Below, piece by piece: positions 26,285 to 33,663 of a DNA stretch of 64,000 nucleotides. The stretch's first letter is position 1; the number at the start of each line of letters is the position of its first letter. The notes below the pieces were generated by a model. The model was not told where the DNA came from. It did no database searches and saw only the letters and a program-made list of their open reading frames with translations. Position numbers and translations under genes: made by a program. Origin of the DNA: Candidatus Eisenbergiella merdigallinarum (GTDB lineage Bacteria; Bacillota; Clostridia; Lachnospirales; Lachnospiraceae); assembly GCA_019119355.1 (NCBI GenBank), contig DWXE01000001.1, positions 107,550 through 171,549 of the forward strand. The letters are read 5' to 3'.

Positions 26285-27142
26285 ATGGACAATTTCAGTA
26301 AACCACGAACCATTCAAACCGAAAATATCCGCCTTTACCTTACCCACCTGCGGGAACAGGAACGGGCAGGACAGACCATTCAAAAATACGCCCGCGACCT
26401 GGAGGCCCTCGCAGCCTTTCTCCCGGACGGGCAACTGAGCAAAAACGCACTTCTTTCCTGGAAAGAACACCTTGCGTCCCGCTATGCCGCCGCGTCGGTC
26501 AACACCATGCTGGCCTCCTTAAACGGCTTTCTGGCGTTCATGGGCTGGCATGACCTGAAAGTCAAACCGCTGAAAATCCAGCGCCAGATTTTCTGCGCCG
26601 CCGAAAAGGAACTGACCCGCGCGGAATATCTGCGGCTGGTACAGGCGGCAAAAGCAAAAGGCAACGAGCGCCTCTCCCTGATTCTGCAAACCATCTGTTC
26701 CACCGGTATCCGGGTATCGGAACTGAAATGGATCACCGCAGAAGCGGTACGGACCGGCAGGGCGCAGGTAGCCTGCAAGGGCAAGCATCGCACCATTTTC
26801 CTGCCGCCGAAGCTGCGGAAGCTGCTGAGGGCCTATCTGGGAGAACAGAAACGAACAGAGGGGCCGGTCTTTGTCACAAAGACCGAGAAACCCATCGACC
26901 GAAGCAACATCTGGCGGGACATGAAAGCCCTGTGTGAAAGCGCCGGGGTGGAACCGGGCAAGGTGTTTCCCCACAACCTGCGCCACCTGTTCGCCCGCAC
27001 CTATTATTCTCTGGAAAAAGACCTGTCCCGGCTGGCGGATATCCTGGGGCACTCCAACATCAGCACCACCCGCATTTACACGATGGAGAGCGGCGACATT
27101 CACGAGAAACAGCTCGAGCGCATGGGGCTTGTAACAACATAA
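26285..27142 (+). CDS. tyrosine recombinase, candidate DNA invertase of the adjacent promoter switch
   Basis: The 285-residue protein has an N-terminal SAM-like DNA-binding domain (about 10-95) and a catalytic domain. All catalytic residues are in place: R143 (TGIRVSEL), K165/K167 (CKGKHRT), H230 and R233 (HNLRHLFA), H256 (LGHSNISTT) and Y265 (RIYT). The size is that of simple XerC-like recombinases, without the extra domains of phage integrases. Its last four codons (VTT plus stop) lie inside the first of three 24-bp sites with inverted arms and a 6-base spacer, the form expected of its target. I infer that it flips the 27180-27476 segment and so controls the surface-protein gene at 27512. 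AGGAGGG precedes the ATG. Confidence 0.88.
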   Translation: MDNFSKPRTIQTENIRLYLTHLREQERAGQTIQKYARDLEALAAFLPDGQLSKNALLSWKEHLASRYAAASVNTMLASLNGFLAFMGWHDLKVKPLKIQRQIFCAAEKELTRAEYLRLVQAAKAKGNERLSLILQTICSTGIRVSELKWITAEAVRTGRAQVACKGKHRTIFLPPKLRKLLRAYLGEQKRTEGPVFVTKTEKPIDRSNIWRDMKALCESAGVEPGKVFPHNLRHLFARTYYSLEKDLSRLADILGHSNISTTRIYTMESGDIHEKQLERMGLVTT

Positions 27143-27157
27143 GGTTCGTTATGTTGT
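27134..27157 (+). repeat. recombination site 1 (direct orientation)
   Basis: ACAACATAA, spacer GGTTCG, TTATGTTGT: perfect 9-bp inverted arms around an asymmetric 6-base spacer. It overlaps the end of the recombinase gene. CAGG follows, as at site 3. Confidence 0.8.
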
Positions 27158-27175
27158 CAGGCCGGGAACAAAAAA

Positions 27176-27207
27176 AGCTACAACATAAGGTTCGTTATGT
27201 TGTAGCT
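27176..27207 (+). repeat. recombination site 2 with extended 13-bp arms (direct orientation)
   Basis: The same 24-bp core (27180-27203, spacer GGTTCG) is flanked by AGCT on both sides, giving perfect 13-bp arms. It lies 46 bases from site 1 in the same orientation. Confidence 0.8.
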
Positions 27208-27237
27208 CGTCGGATTTTTCGCTTACAATACATACTC

Positions 27238-27267
27238 ATTATACAGGGGAATCGTTTGAAAAGGCAA
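27238..27267 (-). promoter_or_regulatory. left-facing promoter inside the invertible segment
   Basis: On the minus strand TTGCCT (27267-27262), 18-base spacer, perfect TATAAT (27243-27238). It points toward the recombinase in the present orientation and would point toward the surface gene after inversion. Confidence 0.45.
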
Positions 27268-27321
27268 GAGCCTTGCGGAATTCCGGCGCAAGAAAATGAA
27301 AAGTAGGTATGAAAACGGAAC

Positions 27322-27356
27322 CGGGAGAATTTCTGTATTAACCCGGCTTGATTTTT
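27322..27356 (+). terminator. terminator-like stem inside the invertible segment
   Basis: CCGGG and CCCGG enclose a 15-base loop, followed by CTTGATTTTTT. It would stop rightward read-through before the right-facing promoter. Confidence 0.4.
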
Positions 27357-27388
27357 TGCGCTCTTTTTTGGAAATTGGAGATGCGAGG

Positions 27389-27418
27389 TTGCTCATTCGA
27401 CAATTTCTGCGTTATAAT
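27389..27418 (+). promoter_or_regulatory. right-facing promoter inside the invertible segment
   Basis: TTGCTC (27389-27394), 18-base spacer, perfect TATAAT (27413-27418). It faces the surface-protein gene in the orientation given. Confidence 0.5.
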
Positions 27419-27452
27419 AGAGACGGCAAAATGATTTGCCACACGCACAGCT

Positions 27453-27476
27453 ACAACATAACGAACCTTATGTCGT
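27453..27476 (-). repeat. recombination site 3 (inverted orientation)
   Basis: ACAACATAA, spacer CGAACC, TTATGTCGT. The spacer is the reverse complement of that in sites 1 and 2; the right arm has one T to C change. AGCT precedes it as at site 2, and CAGG follows as at site 1. Confidence 0.8.
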
Positions 27477-27491
27477 CAGGTTCGTTTTTTT
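27460..27491 (+). terminator. attenuator-like terminator overlapping site 3
   Basis: AACGAACC (27460-27467, site 3 spacer) pairs with GGTTCGTT (27479-27486) over 8 bp with an 11-base loop, followed by a T run to 27491. It lies between the invertible promoter and the start codon at 27512. The self-pairing of site 3 arms would compete with this stem. Confidence 0.55.
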
Positions 27492-27511
27492 AAGAAACGG
27501 AGGAACAAAAA

Positions 27512-30500
27512 ATGCGATTGCAAAAGAAACGGATCGCGGCCCTGCTGATGACAGGCGCGATGTTGTTTTCCGCCTTGCCGGTAAATGCGCTGGCGGTGGA
27601 AAATCCGGGCACAGGGGGCTTGTGTGAACATCACACCGAACACACAGCAGACTGCGGCTACACGGAGGGGACGCCGGGAACGCCCTGCGGCCATGAACAC
27701 ACGGACGAGTGCTATACCCTTGTGACAGAGTGCGTCCATGAGCATACGGAGGATTGCTACCCGGTAGAAAGCGTGTCTGCAAACACGGCTACCCCATCCA
27801 GTACAGAAGAACGAAAACCTAGCGCGTGTACCCATGTGTGCAGTGAGGAAAGCGGCTGTGTCACAAAGAAACTGGACTGCCAGCATGTGCATGACGATGA
27901 GTGCGGTTATTCCCCGGAAGAACCGGGTAGCTCTTGTACCTTTGTATGTGAAATTTGCAATCCAGCGGACAGCGGAGACCCCGCCAAACCGGAACAGGGG
28001 CCGGAATGTAGTTGTGAAACCCTTTGTACCGAGGAGAATGTCAATGTTGACTGCCCAGTATGCGGTTTGGAAGATACAGACCTGAGCCAGTGTAAAGGCA
28101 CAGCAGAACTTGCCTCCCCCTCTAATGCCACGGTGCTGTCCGTGGAGGATGTGCAAAAGCTCATTGATGCCCTACCCACAGTGGACGAATTAAAGGCTAT
28201 GACCCAGGAGGAGCGGGGCGCGGTCTATACCGACCTGCAAGCGGCCTATGACGCATACGAGGCCCTGTCTGACGGTGAAAAGCTGGAAGTCACCGGCGCG
28301 GAGATTTTCGAGGCTCTGTTTGCGGTGTTCAATGAGATGACAAATGTTTTGGCGGACAGCGCATTTGATATAACGGGCGGCACGGCAAATACTGATTACA
28401 CATACTCCAATGGTGTGCTGACTGTCAAAAATGGTGCGAATCTCACCATTTCCATGGCGGACGGGGCAACCACCCCCACCAGCGACCGCATCGTAATTGA
28501 TACTGGAGCATCCGCCTCCATCACGCTGAACGGAGTCAACATCAAAGGCACGGACAACGATGGTAGCGTCACCAAGCAGACAAGCGCGATTACCCTATCC
28601 TCTGCCTCCTCACTGACTTTGACACTGGCCCAGGGTTCAAACAACATCCTGTCTGGCGGCTCCGGTGGTTCTTATAGTCCTGGCGCTCCGGCCATAAATG
28701 TGCCGCAGGGGAGAACTCTAACCGTTCTGTGTGCGAATGCGGATGAAAGTGTCAATAACCATATATGCAATGATAGTTGCGGTTCATTGTCGGCTACAGG
28801 AGGTTCATCCACAGGCAGCCCTGGAGGCGTTGGGATCGGCGGTGGGATTTCAGGTGAAAGTGGCCCGGGTGGTACAACCACCATCGAGGGCTGCGGTACT
28901 GTCCTGTTACTTGGAGGAAATCTAACAGTAAGCGGCGGAACCGGTAATGATGCCAGCGGCAGCGCCGTGGACATCGGCGGTGCTGTTAATACTACTGGCG
29001 TTGGCGGCGCGGGTGGAACCGTTATCATCCTGACCAATGTAACTACGGGAGGCGATAGTGCTCTTGACATCGGCGCTGGGTCTGGAAGTGGAACTGCCGA
29101 CAACGGCGCGGGCATCAAGCCCGGCACCGTCGAAAACACCTACGAGATCTACGGCAGTCTGTCCCTGCCCGCCGACCTCACCATCCCCGCGAGCGTGACC
29201 GTGAACATTCCCCAGAAAACCACCCTGACCGTCCCCTCCGATAAGACGCTCACCAACTACGGCACCATCACCGGCGACGGGACGCTCACAATTCAAGGCG
29301 ATGCAAAAGGCAATGGCTCGGTGTCGGTGAGTGGCTTTAACAAGAAAGACCAGACCAACGCACCCTCGGATCCATCCGGCACAAGCGCGGTGACGGCCAA
29401 CAGCGTCACCCTGACCGCTGTGACCGACAGCGGCGGCGTGGGCGGTATCCAGTACGGCTATACCACGGGCGCAGGGGCAATGCCGGAGAACTGGCAGACC
29501 GAAACCACCTTCACCAATCTGTCCCCCGGCACGACCTATACCTTCTACGCCCGCTACGCCGGGAACGGGTTTTATGCCCCCTCTGCGGCCAGCAGCACCG
29601 GCCTGACGGTCACGACCTCTGCACTCGTTGACGCGGAGACGCCCAACATTACCACACATCCCCAGGGCGGCACCTATACTGTGGGGGCTGATGCTGATCT
29701 GTCCGTGACTGCAAGCGTAAACGACGGCGGCACCCTCTCCTATCAGTGGTACAGCAGCACCACCGACAGCACCACCGGAGGCTCGGAAATCAGCGGCGCA
29801 ACTTCCAGCAGTTATACCCCGCCCACCAGCGCGGCGGGCACCACCTGGTATTATTGCGTGGTGACCAACACCAACAACAGCGCCACGGGCGAAAAGACTG
29901 CCACGGCTATCTCCAACACGGCGGGAGTCATCGTGAATCCCGCACCTGTGACCACCTACACCGTCACGGTAAATGGGGGCACCGGCGGCGGCAGTTACCA
30001 GGAGGGCGTTACCGTCACCATCACCGCCACCGTCCCCAGCGGCAAGCAGTTCGCCGGCTGGACGGTGACGGCGGGCGGTGTGACCCTGGCAGACGCCAAC
30101 AGCGCCGCTACCACCTTCACCATGCCAGCAGGAAATGTAACGGTGACGGCTAACTTCGAAGACACGCCGCCCCAGCCAGCGGAATACACCATCACCTTTG
30201 ACGGCAACGGCGGCACAAGCCCTGCGGCGCAGACTACCACAGGCCAGAAATTGACAAGCCTGCCGACCTCCACGCAAAGCGGCTATTCCTTTAACGGCTG
30301 GTACACCGCAAAAACAGGCGGCGATAAGATCACCCCTGATACCGTCTTTTCTGCAAGCGTGACCGTCTATGCACAGTGGACGGAAGACACGCCGCCCCAG
30401 CCAGCGGAATACACAATCACCTTTGATGGGAACGGCGGCACAAGCCCTGCGGCGCAAACCACCACAGGCCAGAAGTTGACAAGCCTGCCGACCTCCACGC

Positions 30501-32221
30501 AAAGCGGGTATTCCTTCAACGGCTGGTACACCGCAAAAACAGGCGGCGATAAGATCACCCCTGATACCGTCTTTTCTGCAAGCGTGACCGTCTATGCACA
30601 ATGGACGAAAAACAGCGAAGGAGGCGGCAGTTCGTCCGGCGGCAGCTCTGGCGGTTCCGGGAGCAGTTCTTCCTCCGGCGGCGGTTCCGGTTCGGATAGC
30701 GGTTCCTCCGGCAGTTCGGCCGCGGTAAGCCGTCCGGATCCAAATGCGACGGATACCCCTGCCACCGGCCAGACCGCACCGGTCGAGCCCGGAGCGGACG
30801 GCAGCGCCAGCATTTCCAGCAGCACCGTACAGGATGCCATCAACAAAGCTGCAGCCGACGCGAAAAAGAACGGGAACACCGGAAACGGCATCGCCGTGAC
30901 CGTTCCCATTCAGAACGCGGCGGATGCCGGAAGCCTTGCGATTACCATCCCTGCCGGTACGCTGGATGAGCTGGTTTCGGCAAAGGTGCGCCGGTTTGAC
31001 ATTACCACCAATGGCCTGACCTCCTTTGGCTTCACGCTGGACACCCTGAAGATGCTGGATACCCAGTCCCAGGGCGGCGACCTGGTCCTGCGGATGGTAA
31101 AAACCGCCGTTGCCTCCAATGAGGCGAAAGAAGCCGTCGGCACAAGGCCGGCTTATGATATTTCCCTTGTGTACGTCAAGGGCGGTGTGGAAACGCCACT
31201 GACCGACTGGCAGGGCAGGACCATTTCCGTGAAGCTGCCCTACACTCCGGCTGCAAATGAGCAGGCCGGCAATCTCTGCGCCGTCTGTGTGGACGGAAAC
31301 GGCAAGGCGGAGTGGCTGGCCAAATCCAGTTACGACCCTGACCAGAAAGCTGTCCTCTTTGAAGCGGAGCATTTCGGCATTTACGGCGTGGGCTACAGGG
31401 CCCCCGCAGAGGCTTTTACGGATATTTCCGGCCACTGGGCCGGGCAGCATATCCTCTTTGCGGCGGGGAGGGGGTTGATTGACGGAGCCGGGGACGGCCG
31501 GTTCGCCCCTGACGCCGGCATGACCCGGGGAATGTTCGTGACTGCCCTGGGACGGCTGGCAGGCATTGATCCGGCGGATTATCGGACCGGGCAGTTTACC
31601 GATGTGCCGGAGGACGCCTGGTACGCCCCTTACGTCAACTGGGCGGCGCAGAACGGCATTGTGAGCGGCGCTGCCGCCACAGGCCCTGCGACATTCTCGC
31701 CGGACAGCGGCATCGTGCGGGAGGAAATGGCGGTCATTCTGAAAAACTACGCGGCGAAGATGGGCTATACCCTCCCGGGAACCCTGAAAGCCGTAACCTT
31801 TACCGATCGCGCGCAGATCAGTTCCTGGGCGGCGGACGCGGTTCGGGCCATGCAGCAGGCCGGCATCCTGGCCGGGAAAGACGGAGGCCGCTTTGACCCC
31901 AAAGGCACGGCCACCCGCGCCGAGGTTGCCATCGTCCTGCACCGTTTTGTAGAGGTCGTCATCGACCCGCAGACGGCGAACGGCTGGGCGCAGAACGACA
32001 GCGGCGACTGGTACTATTACCGCGGCGGGGAACCGGTAAAAGGCTGGCTTTCCGACGAACAGAAATGGTACTGGCTGGATCAGTCCAGCGGAAAGATGTT
32101 CGCCGGCGGCTGGAAACAGATCGGCGGCGGGCAGTACTACTTCCATGCGGACGGCGTTATGGCCGTAAACGCTGCCATTGAGGGATATGCCATCGGCCCG
32201 GACGGGCGAAAAACCGCATGA
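27512..32221 (+). CDS. large secreted S-layer-homology surface protein, candidate phase-variable
   Basis: The 1569-residue protein has a signal peptide (cleavage after about residue 28, VNALAVE). A His/Cys-rich repeat region follows (about 38-165, motifs GHEHTDECY, VHEHTEDCY and QHVHDDEC), then a helical stretch near 210-270 and a Gly/Thr/Ser-rich beta region from about 284. Two almost identical 75-residue Listeria/Bacteroides-type repeats (YTITFDGNGG...) begin near 890 and 966, before a Ser/Gly linker. Three SLH domains (about 1300-1485) should bind cell-wall polymers, and a C-terminal cell-wall-binding repeat (about 1488-1569, WYYYRGGEPVKGW) ends the protein. AACGGAGG precedes the ATG. Upstream lie an invertible promoter and an attenuator-like hairpin. 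It probably acts as adhesin or matrix protein; ligand unknown. Confidence 0.88.
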   Translation: MRLQKKRIAALLMTGAMLFSALPVNALAVENPGTGGLCEHHTEHTADCGYTEGTPGTPCGHEHTDECYTLVTECVHEHTEDCYPVESVSANTATPSSTEERKPSACTHVCSEESGCVTKKLDCQHVHDDECGYSPEEPGSSCTFVCEICNPADSGDPAKPEQGPECSCETLCTEENVNVDCPVCGLEDTDLSQCKGTAELASPSNATVLSVEDVQKLIDALPTVDELKAMTQEERGAVYTDLQAAYDAYEALSDGEKLEVTGAEIFEALFAVFNEMTNVLADSAFDITGGTANTDYTYSNGVLTVKNGANLTISMADGATTPTSDRIVIDTGASASITLNGVNIKGTDNDGSVTKQTSAITLSSASSLTLTLAQGSNNILSGGSGGSYSPGAPAINVPQGRTLTVLCANADESVNNHICNDSCGSLSATGGSSTGSPGGVGIGGGISGESGPGGTTTIEGCGTVLLLGGNLTVSGGTGNDASGSAVDIGGAVNTTGVGGAGGTVIILTNVTTGGDSALDIGAGSGSGTADNGAGIKPGTVENTYEIYGSLSLPADLTIPASVTVNIPQKTTLTVPSDKTLTNYGTITGDGTLTIQGDAKGNGSVSVSGFNKKDQTNAPSDPSGTSAVTANSVTLTAVTDSGGVGGIQYGYTTGAGAMPENWQTETTFTNLSPGTTYTFYARYAGNGFYAPSAASSTGLTVTTSALVDAETPNITTHPQGGTYTVGADADLSVTASVNDGGTLSYQWYSSTTDSTTGGSEISGATSSSYTPPTSAAGTTWYYCVVTNTNNSATGEKTATAISNTAGVIVNPAPVTTYTVTVNGGTGGGSYQEGVTVTITATVPSGKQFAGWTVTAGGVTLADANSAATTFTMPAGNVTVTANFEDTPPQPAEYTITFDGNGGTSPAAQTTTGQKLTSLPTSTQSGYSFNGWYTAKTGGDKITPDTVFSASVTVYAQWTEDTPPQPAEYTITFDGNGGTSPAAQTTTGQKLTSLPTSTQSGYSFNGWYTAKTGGDKITPDTVFSASVTVYAQWTKNSEGGGSSSGGSSGGSGSSSSSGGGSGSDSGSSGSSAAVSRPDPNATDTPATGQTAPVEPGADGSASISSSTVQDAINKAAADAKKNGNTGNGIAVTVPIQNAADAGSLAITIPAGTLDELVSAKVRRFDITTNGLTSFGFTLDTLKMLDTQSQGGDLVLRMVKTAVASNEAKEAVGTRPAYDISLVYVKGGVETPLTDWQGRTISVKLPYTPAANEQAGNLCAVCVDGNGKAEWLAKSSYDPDQKAVLFEAEHFGIYGVGYRAPAEAFTDISGHWAGQHILFAAGRGLIDGAGDGRFAPDAGMTRGMFVTALGRLAGIDPADYRTGQFTDVPEDAWYAPYVNWAAQNGIVSGAAATGPATFSPDSGIVREEMAVILKNYAAKMGYTLPGTLKAVTFTDRAQISSWAADAVRAMQQAGILAGKDGGRFDPKGTATRAEVAIVLHRFVEVVIDPQTANGWAQNDSGDWYYYRGGEPVKGWLSDEQKWYWLDQSSGKMFAGGWKQIGGGQYYFHADGVMAVNAAIEGYAIGPDGRKTA
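30158..30607 (+). repeat. tandem 225-bp repeat inside the surface-protein gene
   Basis: Two copies (30158-30382 and 30383-30607) are nearly identical at DNA level and encode two 75-residue repeat units. Near identity at silent positions points to recent duplication or gene conversion, so copy number may vary between strains. Confidence 0.85.
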
Positions 32222-32230
32222 CGTATCCTC

Positions 32231-32272
32231 AGAGGGCGCAGATGAAAATCCAATCATCTGCGCCCTCTTTTA
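32231..32272 (+). terminator. terminator after the surface-protein gene
   Basis: AGAGGGCGCAGATGA pairs with TCATCTGCGCCCTCT around a short A/T loop, followed by TTTT. It lies between convergent genes. Confidence 0.88.
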
Positions 32273-32283
32273 AGTTCCTTTTT

Positions 32284-33639
32284 TCAGTGCTCCAGAACAA
32301 AACAGTCGGCGTAGAAGGCGGCGTTCCTGTCGATTTGGGACGTGTCCAGAAGCAGCTCGTCTCCCTGGCGGCGGAAGGGAATTTCCTGCCCGGTGCGCAT
32401 CAGGCGGATCCGGGACGGGGTTGCGGAAGTTTTCAGATGCAGGTTCAGGGGGAGGGAAGCGCATTCTTCATAGAGGAAGAAGACGAAAAGGGTATCCCCT
32501 TTGGCGGTGTAGCGGATGTTGCGGATGGAATAGGGCGCGGCGGCTGCGGTCTGATAGATTCCCTCGCCGTGGATGCGAAGCCAGCGGCCCAGCTCCCGCA
32601 GAGAGGCCACAGCGCCTTCCGGAAGGGCCCCGTTGGGCTGGGGCGCCACGTTCAGCGCCAGGTTTCCGCCCTTTGAGACCACGTCCAAAAGGAGATGGAC
32701 CAGCTGGCGTCCCGATTTGAACGTGTCGGTGTAATGGAAGGAAAAACGCTGGCCCACGGGGGTGCAGATTTCCCAGGGGATGGACAGAGCCGTGTCGGGA
32801 AGCTGTTTTTCCGGGGTGACGATATTTTCGAATTCCCCTCCTGCGGTGCGGTCGCAGACGATCAGATGGGGCTGCGTCGTGCTCCTGAGTTTGCCCACGA
32901 TTTCTCCCAGGCGGATATCCTGCCCCAGGTTGTCCGGGTTGACCCAGCCGCCGTCCAGCCACAGGCAGTCGATCTTCCCATAGCGGGTTCCCAGCTCTTC
33001 CAGCTGCGCATGGGTGTAGGAGACGAAGCGTTCCCACAGATCGGGATGTTCTTCCACGGAGTAGTTCACGTTCCTGGTGGGCGCGGGCCCGAACGCCCTG
33101 TGCCAGTAATCGTCGCTGTGCCAGTCCGGTTTGGAAAAATAGACGGAAATGGCCATGCCCCGTTTGCGGAATTCGTCGTAGAGACAGCGTGTCACGTCCG
33201 CGTAAGGGCTGGAGTGGAACGGACAGGAGGGATCCGTGATTTTATAGTCCGTGGTCTGCGTGTCGAACATACAGAATCCGTCGTGGTGCTTCGTGGTGAA
33301 AAGCAGGTACTGGAAGCCGCATTCCTTCGCCAGTTCAGCCATATGATCCGGGCGGAACCGGACCGGATTGAACGTCTTGTTGGCGTCGATATACTGCTGC
33401 TTGAAGGTTTCGATATCCGTCCAGTCCACGTCCGCCTGGGACCAGGAGCCGTCCTGGTCGGACAGGGGCCAGGATTCCAGCGTGCCGATCTGGCAGCCGG
33501 GAGCCCAGTGCATCATGAAGCCGAGTTTCAGCCCCATGAACCATTTCAAATGCTCCTGGACCTCCTTTTCCTTCGGGGGAACATAACGATCCTCCTGGGT
33601 ATAACCGTGTACGCCGTCCTTTAACAGTTTTGTCTGCAT
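32284..33639 (-). CDS. alpha-L-fucosidase, GH29
   Basis: GH29 enzymes remove terminal alpha-L-fucose from glycans. The 451-residue protein shows the family motifs: GLKLGFMMHWAPG near the start, TTKHHDGFCMFDT, and the nucleophile Asp in CLWLDGGWVN (D229). The acid/base is not certain from sequence. No signal peptide is visible, so it probably acts inside the cell on imported oligosaccharides. The gap to the kinase gene at 33664 is only 24 bases, so fucosidase, kinase and regulator form one operon. AGGAG lies before the ATG. Confidence 0.9.
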   Translation of the reverse strand: MQTKLLKDGVHGYTQEDRYVPPKEKEVQEHLKWFMGLKLGFMMHWAPGCQIGTLESWPLSDQDGSWSQADVDWTDIETFKQQYIDANKTFNPVRFRPDHMAELAKECGFQYLLFTTKHHDGFCMFDTQTTDYKITDPSCPFHSSPYADVTRCLYDEFRKRGMAISVYFSKPDWHSDDYWHRAFGPAPTRNVNYSVEEHPDLWERFVSYTHAQLEELGTRYGKIDCLWLDGGWVNPDNLGQDIRLGEIVGKLRSTTQPHLIVCDRTAGGEFENIVTPEKQLPDTALSIPWEICTPVGQRFSFHYTDTFKSGRQLVHLLLDVVSKGGNLALNVAPQPNGALPEGAVASLRELGRWLRIHGEGIYQTAAAAPYSIRNIRYTAKGDTLFVFFLYEECASLPLNLHLKTSATPSRIRLMRTGQEIPFRRQGDELLLDTSQIDRNAAFYADCFVLEH

Positions 33640-33663
33640 CTGTATTCTCCTTTCTTTTCTGTT

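Larger units (their letters stand above)
27180..27476. mobile_element. candidate invertible promoter segment (inverton)
   Basis: Site 2 (27180-27203) and site 3 (27453-27476) carry the same arms but spacers of opposite sense (GGTTCG versus CGAACC), so recombination between them would invert about 250 bp. The segment has no convincing gene. It holds a right-facing promoter near its right end, a left-facing one near its left end and a terminator-like stem between. The adjacent tyrosine recombinase is the obvious enzyme and the S-layer-homology protein the obvious target. Inversion itself is inferred, not seen. Confidence 0.75.

Noticed and set aside
27134..27203. Sites 1 and 2 considered as an insertion-sequence end pair
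   Set aside because: They are direct, palindromic themselves and only 46 bases apart, and no transposase is present; the recombinase-site reading explains them better.
27296..27493. 65-codon ORF inside the invertible segment
   Set aside because: No ribosome binding site, crosses site 3, composition like non-coding DNA; promoter elements lie within it.
30158..30607. Tandem repeat considered as CRISPR-like
   Set aside because: Units are 225 bp, in frame and encode protein repeats; no short repeats with unique spacers occur anywhere in the window.
28922..32257. 1111-codon open frame on the minus strand
   Set aside because: It mirrors the surface-protein gene; low-complexity His/Arg/Gly composition and no ribosome binding site. 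The plus-strand reading has a signal peptide and SLH domains.
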